A stretch of DNA of 44,863 nucleotides from a virus: positions 1-44,863 of the IMG/VR virus record IMGVR_UViG_3300042260_001010, one strand, 5' to 3'. The position numbers were made by a program, and so were the translations under genes. Positions within the stretch are counted from its first letter, which is position 1; each line of letters starts with the position of its first letter. Shown piece by piece: positions 22,239 through 30,560 of this stretch. The notes under the pieces were generated by a model, which searched no databases, was not told the DNA's origin, and was given only the letters and a program-made list of their open reading frames with translations.

Positions 22239-23756
22239 ATGGGACTGTTTACCTTTTTTGATCGCTTTCGCGGATCTGGTAGCTCCAACGCCTCAGGTGG
22301 AGATCGTTCGCCATGGGGTGACTTTTCATTTGAGTCGATATCTGCGCGTACCAGCAGTGGTATGCGTGTCTCGCCCGATAGCGCGCTGCGCCTAGCTGCT
22401 GTGTATGCCTGTGTGCGGATACTGGCCGAAACAATTGCATCACTGCCTTTGGTGGTTTACCAGCGCCGCCCTGACGGCGGCAAGGACAGGGTCACGGATC
22501 ACTGGCTTTACCGCTTAATGGCCAAGCGGCCGAACCGGTTTCAAAATCCTTTTGAGTGGCGCGAGATGCTGCAAGGACACCTGGCTTTGCGCGGTAACGC
22601 CTTTAACCAGATCATCACCAACCCGCGCGGCGAGATCATCGAACTCATGCCGATCCACCCGGACCGGGTCAAGATTGAGTTGTTGCCCTCAGGTGAATAC
22701 CGCTACCGAATTAGCGACCGCTCTGGCACTGAGGTGATCTTGCCAAGAGGGGAGGTCTGGCATTTGCGTGGCCTGTCCTCGGACGGCTTGATGGGTATGA
22801 GCCCGATTGAGCTTGCCCGGGAGAATCTGGGTACTGCACTAGCAGCCCAAGGCTATGGCGCACGTTTCTTTGCCAATGACGCCAAGCCCACAGGAGGGTG
22901 GATTGAATTCCCTGGCTCGTTCAAGGACTCCGAGGCCAAGAAGGTGTTTCGTGAGTCTTATCAGCAGGCGCAGTCCGGCTCCAACCGGGGCAAGGTCCTG
23001 GTGTTGGAAAACGGCATGAAGTTTCACGAAGTGGGCGTCACAAACAAAGACGCCCAGTTTCTGGAACTGCGCAAGTTTCAGATCACCGACGTGGCCCGGC
23101 TCTTTCGTGTGCCACCGCACATGATTGCTGATCTTGATAGAGCGACCTTCTCCAACATCGAGCAGCAGAGTCTGGAGTTCGTCATGCACACCATGACGCC
23201 CTGGGCTGAGCGCTGGGAGGCCAGCATTCAATCTGAGTTACTTCTTGAGAGTGACGATATAGAAATTGAGTTTGATTTCGCCAATCTGATGCGCGGCGAT
23301 GCGTCCAGCCGCTCAAGCTACTACCAAAGCGGAATTCAGAACGGCTGGCTCACCCGCAACGAAGCACGCATTGCAGAAAACCTCAATCCCATTGACGGAC
23401 TTGATCAGCCACTACGACCACTCAATATGGTCGAGGAGGACGCGGCAGAGGATTTGGAAATCGATACACAAGCAGAAGCAGCAGAGTCACCGGAGCAAAA
23501 AGCGATCGAGCCTGCGGAGGATGAGAGTGTTGCCCGTCTCAATGGGCGATTTAACGCACTTGTTCAAACGACCTCTGAGCGACTTGCTCGCCGAATTGGC
23601 CGGTCAGGTCATTTGGCAGAAAAAGACATCCTGTTGATCTCCCAAGCCTTGGCCGTACCGCTTGACCGAGTTCAGCTTTGGTCAAACCAGATAGCCGAGC
23701 CACTAGATCAAAAAAGACTCACCGAATCACTTATCACTCTCGGACAGAATTTATGA
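22239..23756 (+). CDS. Portal protein (HK97 family)
   Basis: 505 residues. The HK97-type portal core is clear: SALRLAAVYACVRILAETIA (about residues 44-63), SLPLVVYQRRPDGGKDRVTD, HWLYRLMAKRPNRFQNPFEW and LFRVPPHMIADLDRATFSNI (about residues 289-308). It forms the dodecameric DNA channel and connector. The C-terminal 100 residues are acidic and variable. The stop overlaps the protease ATG (ATGA). Confidence 0.94.
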   Translation: MGLFTFFDRFRGSGSSNASGGDRSPWGDFSFESISARTSSGMRVSPDSALRLAAVYACVRILAETIASLPLVVYQRRPDGGKDRVTDHWLYRLMAKRPNRFQNPFEWREMLQGHLALRGNAFNQIITNPRGEIIELMPIHPDRVKIELLPSGEYRYRISDRSGTEVILPRGEVWHLRGLSSDGLMGMSPIELARENLGTALAAQGYGARFFANDAKPTGGWIEFPGSFKDSEAKKVFRESYQQAQSGSNRGKVLVLENGMKFHEVGVTNKDAQFLELRKFQITDVARLFRVPPHMIADLDRATFSNIEQQSLEFVMHTMTPWAERWEASIQSELLLESDDIEIEFDFANLMRGDASSRSSYYQSGIQNGWLTRNEARIAENLNPIDGLDQPLRPLNMVEEDAAEDLEIDTQAEAAESPEQKAIEPAEDESVARLNGRFNALVQTTSERLARRIGRSGHLAEKDILLISQALAVPLDRVQLWSNQIAEPLDQKRLTESLITLGQNL

Positions 23757-24697
23757 AAAACCAACTTTTAGTGGCTGAATTTTTGGCAACGCCTTGGGCC
23801 TTGATGCCTGAGCGTTTAAGTGCTCTGGCCACCGTCATTTCCCGGTGGACACAAGGCGCGCCTGCCAGCGACGCTGCCATGTTTCAGGTCCAAACAGACC
23901 GTGTGCTGCGAGACACCCGCAGACAGACCTCTGCTGCCATTTCGGGTGGCGGCATTGCCGTCATCCCTATTTACGGCGTCATCACACAGCGTGGAAATAT
24001 GGTGGATGACGTCTCCGGCCCTGGCATGGTCAGCACCCAGATCGTCACGCAAATGCTCAGACAAGCCGTCGCCGATGACGCGGTCAGTCAGATATTGCTG
24101 GACATTGATAGCCCTGGCGGCAGCGTCTACGGCGTTTCTGAACTGGGTGATGCTATTTTGAGTGCTCGTGCCCAAAAGCCGGTGGTGGCCATCGCTAACA
24201 GTCTGGCAGCTTCGGCTGCTTACTGGGTCGGTTCCCAGGCCAGTGAGTTCTACGTCACCGCCGGTGGCGAAGTCGGCTCAATTGGCGTGTGGCAGGCGCA
24301 CCAGGACTACAGCAAAGCCATGGATGAAGCTGGCGTTAAGACGACGCTCATATCGGCGGGCAAGTTCAAAGTCGAGGGCAATCCCTATGCACCACTGGAC
24401 GAAGAAGCGCAAGGATTTATGCAGTCCCGCGTAGATGACTATTACGCCGCATTTACCAAGGCTGTTGCCAAGGGGCGTGGTGTGCCCATTACTCAGGTCC
24501 GCGATGGCATGGGTCAAGGCCGTGTCTTGGGGGCTGATGCAGCCTTGGCTCAAAACATGGTGGACGGCATCGCCAGCTTTGATCAGGTCTTGAGCAAGAT
24601 GCAAAAAGAAGCAGCGTCAAGTGCTAAGTCCAGTCCACCTGTCAAACCCAAAACTTCCCGATTGGCCCAAGCCCGCTCAGAGCTTGGGATTCTGTAA
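23753..24697 (+). CDS. S49-family (SppA-like) head maturation protease
   Basis: 314 residues. IPIYGVITQRG (71-81), the loop DIDSPGGSVYG (117-127), Ser154 in SLAASAAYW as nucleophile and GKFKVEGNPY (203-212) with the catalytic Lys match S49/ClpP-fold prohead proteases. It is likely to cleave the N-terminal scaffold-like region of the capsid protein. The C-terminus (AKSSPPVKPKTSRLAQARSE) is linker-like. It overlaps the portal stop by four bases. Confidence 0.92.
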   Translation: MKNQLLVAEFLATPWALMPERLSALATVISRWTQGAPASDAAMFQVQTDRVLRDTRRQTSAAISGGGIAVIPIYGVITQRGNMVDDVSGPGMVSTQIVTQMLRQAVADDAVSQILLDIDSPGGSVYGVSELGDAILSARAQKPVVAIANSLAASAAYWVGSQASEFYVTAGGEVGSIGVWQAHQDYSKAMDEAGVKTTLISAGKFKVEGNPYAPLDEEAQGFMQSRVDDYYAAFTKAVAKGRGVPITQVRDGMGQGRVLGADAALAQNMVDGIASFDQVLSKMQKEAASSAKSSPPVKPKTSRLAQARSELGIL

Positions 24698-24760
24698 TTT
24701 GGACTGCTCCAGAGTTGCTCCGTTGAGCACCTCCAGTCCGAAAGGCGACCCGTAGGTCGC
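24698..24760 (+). ncRNA. Structured leader RNA upstream of the capsid gene (candidate)
   Basis: Two consecutive hairpins lie between the protease and capsid genes. The first has GGACTG (24701-24706) pairing with CAGTCC (24734-24739), extendable by TTT/GAA, and contains an inner hairpin TGCTC (24716-24720) CGTT GAGCA (24725-24729). The second is GCGACC (24745-24750) CGTA GGTCGC (24755-24760). An intrinsic terminator follows at 24811. Together they suggest an RNA control element, but this is inference from pairing alone. Confidence 0.5.
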
Positions 24761-24810
24761 AACCCTCATGCGTGACTAGCTTCGCGCAGTTTTTCAATCT
24801 TTTCAATCCC

Positions 24811-24833
24811 GCCACCCAAGAGGTGGCTTTTTT
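24811..24833 (+). terminator. Intrinsic terminator just before the major capsid gene
   Basis: Perfect stem GCCACC (24811-24816) / GGTGGC (24822-24827) with a CAAGA loop and TTTTTT (24828-24833). It lies 18 bases before the capsid ATG, so it would separate or attenuate head transcription. Confidence 0.75.
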
Positions 24834-24851
24834 ACGTCTGGAGAAACCCAA

Positions 24852-26189
24852 ATGAGTAAGCAATTGCGCGAGTTTCAAGCTCGCAAGTCTGATCTTGTCA
24901 AAGAGGCGCGTGCCTTAACAGACATCGCCGCCCAAGAAAACCGTGATCTGTCGGATGAGGAGGTGATCAAGTTCAATGCACTCAAGAGTCGAATTGAAAC
25001 CGCTTCGGCGGCAATTGACCGCGAGTCGGCCTTGATTTCCGAAGAGGTTCAGATGGGGGCGCATGTAGGCAACCACTCTGGTGTTGGTCATGGTTCGGTA
25101 TTCCCAAGCGTCGTGGTAAGCGACAACCGCGAACTCGACCCTAAACATGGCTTTCAAAGCTTGGGCGACTTCTTGCAAAACGTCTGCCATGCGCAAAAGC
25201 CAGGCAACCCGATTGACGATCGCCTGCTGATTGGCAGTGGTCGTGGTGCTGCCGCTCCAGCCACCTTTGGCAGTGAAGGCTCCGGTCAGGACGGTGGCTT
25301 CTTTGTCCCGCCACAGTTCTCCAAGGAGATTTTTCAGCTGTCTTTGGGCGAGGACTCATTGCTGCCACTTACTGACAACGTGGAGATCAGCGGAAACACC
25401 ATGGCGTTTCCCAAGGATGAAACCACGCCCTGGGGCACCAACGGCATTCGCGCTTACTGGCAAGGAGAAGCAGCCCCATCCGTGACCACCAAGCCCGTGT
25501 TGGGACTGTCTACTTTGCGGCTCAAAAAGCTGATGGCTCTGGTGCCAACAACCGATGAGTTGTTGGAAGACGCCAATGCCTTGTCGACCTATCTGCCCGA
25601 GAAAATTGCACACTCCATTCGCTGGAAAACCAATGAATCCATCTTGTTCGGCTCGGGCTCTGGCGTACCGGTAGGTGCACTCAATGCTGGCGCTACGGTC
25701 AGTGTGGCCAAGGAGACTGGGCAATTGACGCAAACGCTGCTTCCGCAAAACCTGGCCAAGATGATTGCGCGACTTCCCTCGGGCAGCCTGGCCAATGCGG
25801 TGTGGATCGTCAACAACGACGTGCTGCCAGCATTGTTCACCTTGACCTTGGGGAACTACCCGATCTACCTGCCAACCGGATTGAACGTTGGCGGCATGCA
25901 GGTCTCTCCTTACGGCACGCTGCTGGGTCGCCCGGTGTTTGTGTCTCAGCACGCCAACACCTTCTCGGCCCAAGGGGACATCTTGCTGGTGGACCTGAAG
26001 TACTACCAGACCATCACCAAAGCGGGTGGCATGCAGACCGCCACGTCGATGCACCTGTACTTCGATGCCGATCTCACGGCGTTTCGAACCACCTTCCGTA
26101 TGGATGGTCAGTCGAAGATTTCCACAGCGATCACGCCTGCCAAAGGCAGCGCAACGATGTCGCCCTTCATCCAACTCGGCGCGCGCTAA
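24852..26189 (+). CDS. Major capsid protein (HK97 fold, with N-terminal scaffold-like helix)
   Basis: 445 residues. Residues 1-65 are a coiled-coil delta-like domain (LREFQARKSDLVKEARALTD ... NALKSRIETASAAIDRES). The core begins near GQDGGFFVPPQFSKEIFQLS (about residues 145-164). VPTTDELLEDANALSTYLPE, RWKTNESILFGSGSG and YGTLLGRPVFVSQHANTFSA are standard HK97-fold capsid landmarks. Cleavage by the S49 protease would remove the N-terminal part. AGGAG-like GGAGAAA lies before the ATG. Confidence 0.95.
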   Translation: MSKQLREFQARKSDLVKEARALTDIAAQENRDLSDEEVIKFNALKSRIETASAAIDRESALISEEVQMGAHVGNHSGVGHGSVFPSVVVSDNRELDPKHGFQSLGDFLQNVCHAQKPGNPIDDRLLIGSGRGAAAPATFGSEGSGQDGGFFVPPQFSKEIFQLSLGEDSLLPLTDNVEISGNTMAFPKDETTPWGTNGIRAYWQGEAAPSVTTKPVLGLSTLRLKKLMALVPTTDELLEDANALSTYLPEKIAHSIRWKTNESILFGSGSGVPVGALNAGATVSVAKETGQLTQTLLPQNLAKMIARLPSGSLANAVWIVNNDVLPALFTLTLGNYPIYLPTGLNVGGMQVSPYGTLLGRPVFVSQHANTFSAQGDILLVDLKYYQTITKAGGMQTATSMHLYFDADLTAFRTTFRMDGQSKISTAITPAKGSATMSPFIQLGAR

Positions 26190-26215
26190 GCAGCCCCAAA
26201 CCTTAGGAGAAAACC

Positions 26216-26662
26216 ATGTTTCCCAACGCAAAAGGCAGCGAACTGCTGTCCGTTCTCGCCACCATCGACCCTGCCGCGCAAGCGGCAGGAACTGTCACTA
26301 CAGGCTGGATTTCTGTGGCCAACCACCACGGATTCCTCTCCTTGGTTCAGACCGGAGTGCTGGGTACCAGTGCCACCGTAGACGCCAAGTTGCAGCAAGC
26401 AGTAGATTCCACTGGCACCAGTGCCAAGGACATCACCGGCAAAGCGATCACCCAGTTCGTCAAAGCCACAGGTGATAACAAGCAGGCGTTGATCAACGTC
26501 AAGCCCGAAGAACTCGATACGGTGAACGGCTTTGGCTTTGTTCGCCTGTCGGTCACGGTGGGTGTGGCAGCAAGCCAGACCTCCGCTCAGGTGCTTGGCC
26601 TCAATCCGCGTTTTGCACCTGCGGATGCTTCTAATCAAGCGGCTGTGCTGCAGGTCATCTAA
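26216..26662 (+). CDS. Putative head protein (decoration or accessory)
   Basis: 148 residues between capsid and connector genes, preceded by AGGAGAAAACC. It is rich in Ala, Thr and Val (SVLATIDPAAQAAGTVTTGW ... RLSVTVGVAASQTSAQVLGL) with no recognised domain. Position and beta-rich composition suggest a capsid-associated protein. Its TAA directly abuts the next ATG. Confidence 0.7.
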   Translation: MFPNAKGSELLSVLATIDPAAQAAGTVTTGWISVANHHGFLSLVQTGVLGTSATVDAKLQQAVDSTGTSAKDITGKAITQFVKATGDNKQALINVKPEELDTVNGFGFVRLSVTVGVAASQTSAQVLGLNPRFAPADASNQAAVLQVI

Positions 26663-27286
26663 ATGCCCATCCAAATCGTCACGCCACCCACAGAGGAGCC
26701 GGTGTCGCTGCTTGAGGCCAAGCTGCATCTGCGGGTGGACTTTGACGAAGATGACATGCTGATCGCCTCGCTCATCACTGCGGCCCGGCAAGCAGCCGAG
26801 ACACTGACCGGCAGGCAGCTCACCACTGCCCGCTGGAAGCAAGTGATCGACTGCTTCCCTGGACCGTCGCTGATGTGTGTGCCTGCAGGGCAGACTTTCA
26901 CTTTGCCCGGTCATGCGATTTTGTTGGCCAAGGCACCCGTGCAATCGGTGGTGTCGATCAATTACCTGGACATGGGGTCTGTGAATCAGACCATGCCTGC
27001 TTTGACCTACACGGTCGATACCGCCTGTGAACCCGCGCGAATCACGCCGGTGTTCGGGCAGACCTGGCCGATTTGCTTGCCGCAGATCGGCACTGTGTCG
27101 GTCACCTTTGACGCCGGGTACGGCAGCGCCGCGCAAGTGCCAGAGGGAATCAAGAGCTGGATCAAGTTGCGTGTCGGCAGCCTGTATGCGCACCGCGAAG
27201 AGGTGGCTGCGCTCTCGCGCGGACGCATCGAGTCATTACCCTTCATTGATGGGCTACTCGATCCGTACAAGGTTGTGACGGTATGA
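26663..27286 (+). CDS. Head-tail connector (gp6/phiE125 gp8-like)
   Basis: 207 residues. The N-terminal helices PTEEPVSLLEAKLHLRVDFD, then DMLIASLITAARQAAETLTG and RQLTTARWKQVID are the signature of the phage gp6-like head-tail adaptor. It docks under the portal. The stop overlaps the next gene by four bases. Confidence 0.88.
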   Translation: MPIQIVTPPTEEPVSLLEAKLHLRVDFDEDDMLIASLITAARQAAETLTGRQLTTARWKQVIDCFPGPSLMCVPAGQTFTLPGHAILLAKAPVQSVVSINYLDMGSVNQTMPALTYTVDTACEPARITPVFGQTWPICLPQIGTVSVTFDAGYGSAAQVPEGIKSWIKLRVGSLYAHREEVAALSRGRIESLPFIDGLLDPYKVVTV

Positions 27287-27627
27287 ATCCGGTTCGCTCT
27301 GGTCAGTTGAACCGGCGCATCACCTTGCAGCGGCAAAGCACGGCGCAGGACAGTTACGGCGGGCCTGTTCGAACATGGACTGACTTGGGCACCTTTTGGG
27401 CTGAGATTCAACCCTTGAGTGGCCGGGAGTTGGAAAGTGCGCAGCGCATGGCAAGCGAGGTCTCACACCAAATCGTTGTGCGCTACCAAGCCATCTTTGC
27501 TGACACGCGTCAGGTGGCTGGCTACCGGGCTCTGTACCGATCGCGGATTTTCAACATCCACGCGGCCCTCAATGATGAAGAGCGCAACGTGCTGGTCACG
27601 CTACTGGCCTCTGAGGGTCTGGATTGA
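27283..27627 (+). CDS. Head closure protein (SPP1 gp16-like)
   Basis: 114 residues. SGQLNRRITLQRQSTAQDSY, then GGPVRTWTDLGTFWAEIQPL and SGRELESAQRMASEVSHQIV match head-closure (adaptor stopper) proteins. It closes the portal channel after packaging. ATG overlaps the upstream stop; the TGA abuts the next ATG. Confidence 0.9.
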   Translation: MNPVRSGQLNRRITLQRQSTAQDSYGGPVRTWTDLGTFWAEIQPLSGRELESAQRMASEVSHQIVVRYQAIFADTRQVAGYRALYRSRIFNIHAALNDEERNVLVTLLASEGLD

Positions 27628-28113
27628 ATGGCTAAGTTCGAAAGCGTTCAGATTCAGGGCCTTGATGCTTTGGCCAAGGCTTTGAAAGAGTTGCCTGATC
27701 GCGTGGCCAAGAACGGCTTGCGTGCAGCGGTCTATGCCGGAGCCAAAGTGATCCGCGATGAAGCCAAGTTGCAAGCTCCTGTTGCCACGGGCGATCTGGG
27801 ACCCAACCAGCCGCCACCCGGCACTTTGAAGCGCTCGGTGATTTTGAAACAGATCCCAGAGTTGTCGAACAAGAACAAGCAGACCTTCTTTGTCACGGTT
27901 CGGCATGGCAAGAAGTACCGCAAGCAAGGCAAGAAGGGCAACCTCTCGCAGGACGCCTGGTACTGGCGCTTTGTGGAGTTCGGGACCGTAAAGATGTCCG
28001 CGCGCCCATTTCTGCGGCCTGCTTTTGACATGAAGAAGAACGATGCGCTAACGGCCATCAAGACCCGGCTTGCTGAGCGCATCGAGCAAGCCGCCCGCGA
28101 AATAAAAAAATGA
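27628..28113 (+). CDS. HK97 gp10-like neck protein
   Basis: 161 residues. VQIQGLDALAKALKELPDRV and AVYAGAKVIRDEAKLQAPVA, with later KTRLAERIEQAAREIKK, match HK97-gp10 family neck or tail-completion proteins. The stop overlaps the next gene (ATGA). Confidence 0.88.
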   Translation: MAKFESVQIQGLDALAKALKELPDRVAKNGLRAAVYAGAKVIRDEAKLQAPVATGDLGPNQPPPGTLKRSVILKQIPELSNKNKQTFFVTVRHGKKYRKQGKKGNLSQDAWYWRFVEFGTVKMSARPFLRPAFDMKKNDALTAIKTRLAERIEQAAREIKK

Positions 28114-28448
28114 TTCAACAAGACCTATTTGCGGCCCTCGCAGGTGTGGCCGGGGGAAGGGTATTTCCGAGCGTTGCGCCCAACAACGTGCAAAAGCCCT
28201 ACGTGGTCTATGCCCGCGTGTCCAGCGCACCAGAAAACACCCTGGCCGACGGCGCACCCGTTGAAAACACCCGACTGCAGGTGGACTGCTTTGACACCAC
28301 CTACGCCGCTGCAGTTGCTTTAGCCGAGACGGTCAAGGCCGCCATGAAAAGCAGCGCCATCACCCACGTTTTGCTCCTTGAGCAAGACCAATTCGAACCC
28401 GAGGCATTGCTGCACCGGGTGATTTTGGATTTTTCGATCTGGAATTAA
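28110..28448 (+). CDS. DUF3168 tail terminator protein
   Basis: 112 residues. QQDLFAALAGVAGGRVFPSV, KPYVVYARVSSAPENTL and the end LHRVILDFSIWN match DUF3168, the tail terminator (gpU-like) family that caps the tail tube. It is coupled to the preceding gene. Confidence 0.88.
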   Translation: MIQQDLFAALAGVAGGRVFPSVAPNNVQKPYVVYARVSSAPENTLADGAPVENTRLQVDCFDTTYAAAVALAETVKAAMKSSAITHVLLLEQDQFEPEALLHRVILDFSIWN

Positions 28449-28478
28449 TTAACAGGCCATAACTTTTAGGAGAACTCT

Positions 28479-29126
28479 ATGCCAAGCACCGCCATCTCAG
28501 CCCAAGGCTCCACGGTCAGTATCGGCACGACCACCGGGTCGGCGCTCACCATCACTGCCGTCTCGCTCACCAACCCTTGCCGGGTCACGCTTTCAGCGGT
28601 CACCGCATTGAACAAAGGTGATGTGATCACTGTCGCTGGTGTCGTTGGCACCACGCAGCTCAACGGCAACAGCTTCGTTGTTCAGTACATCGAACCTACG
28701 ACCAAGATCGTGACCCTCGCTGGACTGGACGCGACGGGTTATACGACCTACACCAGCGGCGGTACTGCAACCCCTGTGCAGTGGACCAAGATTTCCAACG
28801 TCAAAAGCTACAGCGGCTTTGACGGCTCAGCCTCCGAGATTGAGCGAACCAACTTTGACTCGACCGCCAAGGAGTTCATTCTGGGTCTCTTTGATCCGGG
28901 TGCATTTGCCATTGAGGTCGACCAGGACAACAGCGATGCGGGCCAACTGGCCCTGATGACCGCGCTGGTGACCGGTGTGGCCAAGAACTTCAAGTTGATT
29001 TTGCCCAACGGCAACACCGCAACTTTCACTGCCTACGTGAAGAAATTCAACAGCCAGGGCGCGGTGGATCAGGCGATCCGGCGCTCGGCTGAGCTGCGCA
29101 TCTCTGGCTCAATCACCTGGGCTTAA
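28479..29126 (+). CDS. Major tail tube protein
   Basis: 215 residues. It contains SYSGFDGSASEIERTNFDST and AKEFILGLFDPGAFAIEVDQ, the usual lambda V-like tail tube landmarks. An Ig-like beta segment precedes them (about residues 20-90). TAGGAG lies 8 bases before the ATG. This is the expected highest-expressed tail gene. A toxin-antitoxin pair has been inserted downstream. Confidence 0.9.
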   Translation: MPSTAISAQGSTVSIGTTTGSALTITAVSLTNPCRVTLSAVTALNKGDVITVAGVVGTTQLNGNSFVVQYIEPTTKIVTLAGLDATGYTTYTSGGTATPVQWTKISNVKSYSGFDGSASEIERTNFDSTAKEFILGLFDPGAFAIEVDQDNSDAGQLALMTALVTGVAKNFKLILPNGNTATFTAYVKKFNSQGAVDQAIRRSAELRISGSITWA

Positions 29127-29171
29127 ATACCTGGTCCTGAGGGCTCTTGCTAAGGGAAGAAGCCGTCCGCC

Positions 29172-29200
29172 TTGACCTTTGGCTTTGTGAAGTGGATAAT
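29172..29200 (+). promoter_or_regulatory. Promoter of the ParD/RelE module
   Basis: -35 TTGACC (29172-29177), 17-bp spacer and -10 GATAAT (29195-29200). It gives the pair its own transcription, independent of the late operon. Confidence 0.75.
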
Positions 29201-29234
29201 GCACTGTATTACACATGCACAGGAGTGTTACGCC

Positions 29235-29471
29235 ATGACCGCCAGAACCATCAACGTACGCCTGCCCGAGGCGCTTTACAACCAGATCGAAGAGTTGGCC
29301 AAAGCGACCGCACGGACCAAAAGCTTTTTGGCCATCGATGCGCTGACCACCTATGTGCAAAGTGAATCCTGGCAGATTCGTGACATTCACGAAGGCATCA
29401 AGGAGGCCGATGCAGGCGAATTCGCAACCGACAAGCAGGTCAAAGCGGTGTTCGCCAAATACGGCGCTTGA
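29235..29471 (+). CDS. ParD/CopG-type antitoxin
   Basis: 78 residues from ATG 29235, with AGGAG 9 bases upstream. The N-terminal ribbon-helix-helix TARTINVRLPEALYNQIEEL, then TARTKSFLAIDALTTYVQSE, and an acidic C-terminal helix are standard. It is followed after 3 bases by a RelE/ParE toxin. Confidence 0.9.
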   Translation: MTARTINVRLPEALYNQIEELAKATARTKSFLAIDALTTYVQSESWQIRDIHEGIKEADAGEFATDKQVKAVFAKYGA

Positions 29472-29474
29472 TCC

Positions 29475-29744
29475 ATGTTGATCAAGTGGACTAGGGCGGC
29501 GCTCGCGTCTGTAGATGAAATCGCTGGCTTCATCGCCAAAGACAACCCGACCCGTGCCACCAGCTTTGTGCTGGAGCTGCAGGCCGCTGTGACCAAACTT
29601 CAGGCCCATCCAGGCATGGGCCGGGCTGGCCGCGTCCCCGGCACGCGCGAGTTGGTCCTGCACAAGAACTACATCGCCATTTACCGCGTGCGTGGCGATG
29701 ATGTTGAAATTTTGAGGTTGCATCACGCAGCCCGAAATCTATGA
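29475..29744 (+). CDS. RelE/ParE-family toxin in the tail module
   Basis: 89 residues. WTRAALASVDEIAGFIAKDN, LQAHPGMGRAGRVPGTRELV and YIAIYRVRGDDVEILRLHHA with a terminal AARNL match ParE/RelE toxins. The Pro-Gly and Arg-Glu-Leu residues are the usual conserved core. It is the fifth complete toxin-antitoxin pair in the window and the only one on the phage strand. Confidence 0.9.
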   Translation: MLIKWTRAALASVDEIAGFIAKDNPTRATSFVLELQAAVTKLQAHPGMGRAGRVPGTRELVLHKNYIAIYRVRGDDVEILRLHHAARNL

Positions 29745-29786
29745 CGAACTGGGTCAGCCCCTGAAGCTGACCTTTGACCGCAAACC

Positions 29787-29821
29787 AACCCGCCTCAGGC
29801 TAAAACCTCGGCGGGTTTTTT
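29787..29821 (+). terminator. Intrinsic terminator before the tail chaperone gene
   Basis: Stem AACCCGCC (29787-29794) / GGCGGGTT (29810-29817) with a 15-base loop, then TTTT. It would reduce read-through from the tail tube and toxin genes into the chaperone gene. Confidence 0.78.
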
Positions 29822-29837
29822 CATTTCTGGAGTACCT

Positions 29838-30281
29838 ATGACATTACTTTCTAAATCCGCCATCCTTTGCGCAAACGACCTTCAAACAGAGGACGTCGAT
29901 GTCCCCGAATGGGGTGGTGCCGTGCGCGTGCGCAGCTTTACCGGTCGCGAGCGTGATGCGTTTGAGGCCAGCATGGTCCGTGGCGAGGGCAAGGACCGCA
30001 AGGTCGATCTCACCAATATGCGTGCTCGTCTGGTGGGCCTGACTGTGATTGATGAAGGTGGCCAGCGTCTGTTCACCGACGAGGAAGTTGATCTGCTCGG
30101 TGCCAAATCTGGCACGGCGCTGGACCGGGTGTTTGCCATTGCGCAAAAGCTCAATGGCTTGTCTGGTGCAGATGTGGAGGAACTCACAAAAAACTCCAGC
30201 GGCGTCCCGAGCGCCGTTTCTACTTCCGACTCTGCCTTGCCCTTGGATTCCAACACCCTGACCATCTCCTCGCAAACCTGA
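29838..30281 (+). CDS. Tail assembly chaperone (gpG-like)
   Basis: 147 residues. The sequence WGGAVRVRSFTGRERDAFEA and RARLVGLTVIDEGGQRLFTD is typical of gpG-type tail chaperones, which coat the tape measure during assembly. It contains a slippery heptamer at 30188-30194 that links it by a -1 frameshift to the downstream T-like reading frame. TGGAG precedes the ATG. Confidence 0.88.
   Translation: MTLLSKSAILCANDLQTEDVDVPEWGGAVRVRSFTGRERDAFEASMVRGEGKDRKVDLTNMRARLVGLTVIDEGGQRLFTDEEVDLLGAKSGTALDRVFAIAQKLNGLSGADVEELTKNSSGVPSAVSTSDSALPLDSNTLTISSQT
30188..30194 (+). promoter_or_regulatory. Programmed -1 ribosomal frameshift site (A AAA AAC)
   Basis: In the gpG frame the codons are ACA AAA AAC, giving the canonical slippery heptamer A_AAA_AAC at 30188-30194. 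A shift of -1 enters the T-like frame, which stays open to 30551. Confidence 0.85.
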
Positions 30282-30553
30282 GTTCGCAGCAGGTTGCGGA
30301 GTGGATGGCATTTGCCTCTCTGGAAGGCCTGCCGGACATGCGGGCGGACTTTGGCTTTGGCCAGGTCTGCGCCACGCTGGCCAATGTCCACCGCCGCGAA
30401 GGTCAGGACGCGTACCAAGCCGATGACTTCATGCCGGGACTGCGAACTGCAGAGCATGCCGCTACCAAGGATGCCGATGCGCCGCCCGATGAAGTCTTTG
30501 ATGTTGAGGCGCACAGCCGTTTGATCTCAGCCCTCTTGGGCAAAAAGGAATAA
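30194..30553 (+). CDS. T-like extension of the tail chaperone (made as a gpGT fusion by -1 frameshift)
   Basis: In the -1 frame after the slippery site the protein continues with about 119 residues: RRFYFRLCLALGF, then LLANLSSQQVAEWMAFASLE and a charged end. This is the recognisable gpT motif (helical, ending EWMAF). No independent start or ribosome-binding site is visible at the beginning. The full fusion (29838-30194 joined to 30194-30553) would be 238 residues. It ends 7 bases before the tape measure gene. Confidence 0.82.
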   Translation, partial: LQRRPERRFYFRLCLALGFQHPDHLLANLSSQQVAEWMAFASLEGLPDMRADFGFGQVCATLANVHRREGQDAYQADDFMPGLRTAEHAATKDADAPPDEVFDVEAHSRLISALLGKKE

Positions 30554-30560
30554 CTCCCCC

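Noticed and set aside
26186-27193. 335-codon minus-strand frame opposite the head genes
   Set aside because: Antisense of the head connector genes, whose products are recognisable.
29744-29838. Open minus-free stretch after the RelE toxin as a remnant gene
   Set aside because: A short open frame (YDELGQPLKLTFDRKP) exists but has no start and overlaps the terminator.
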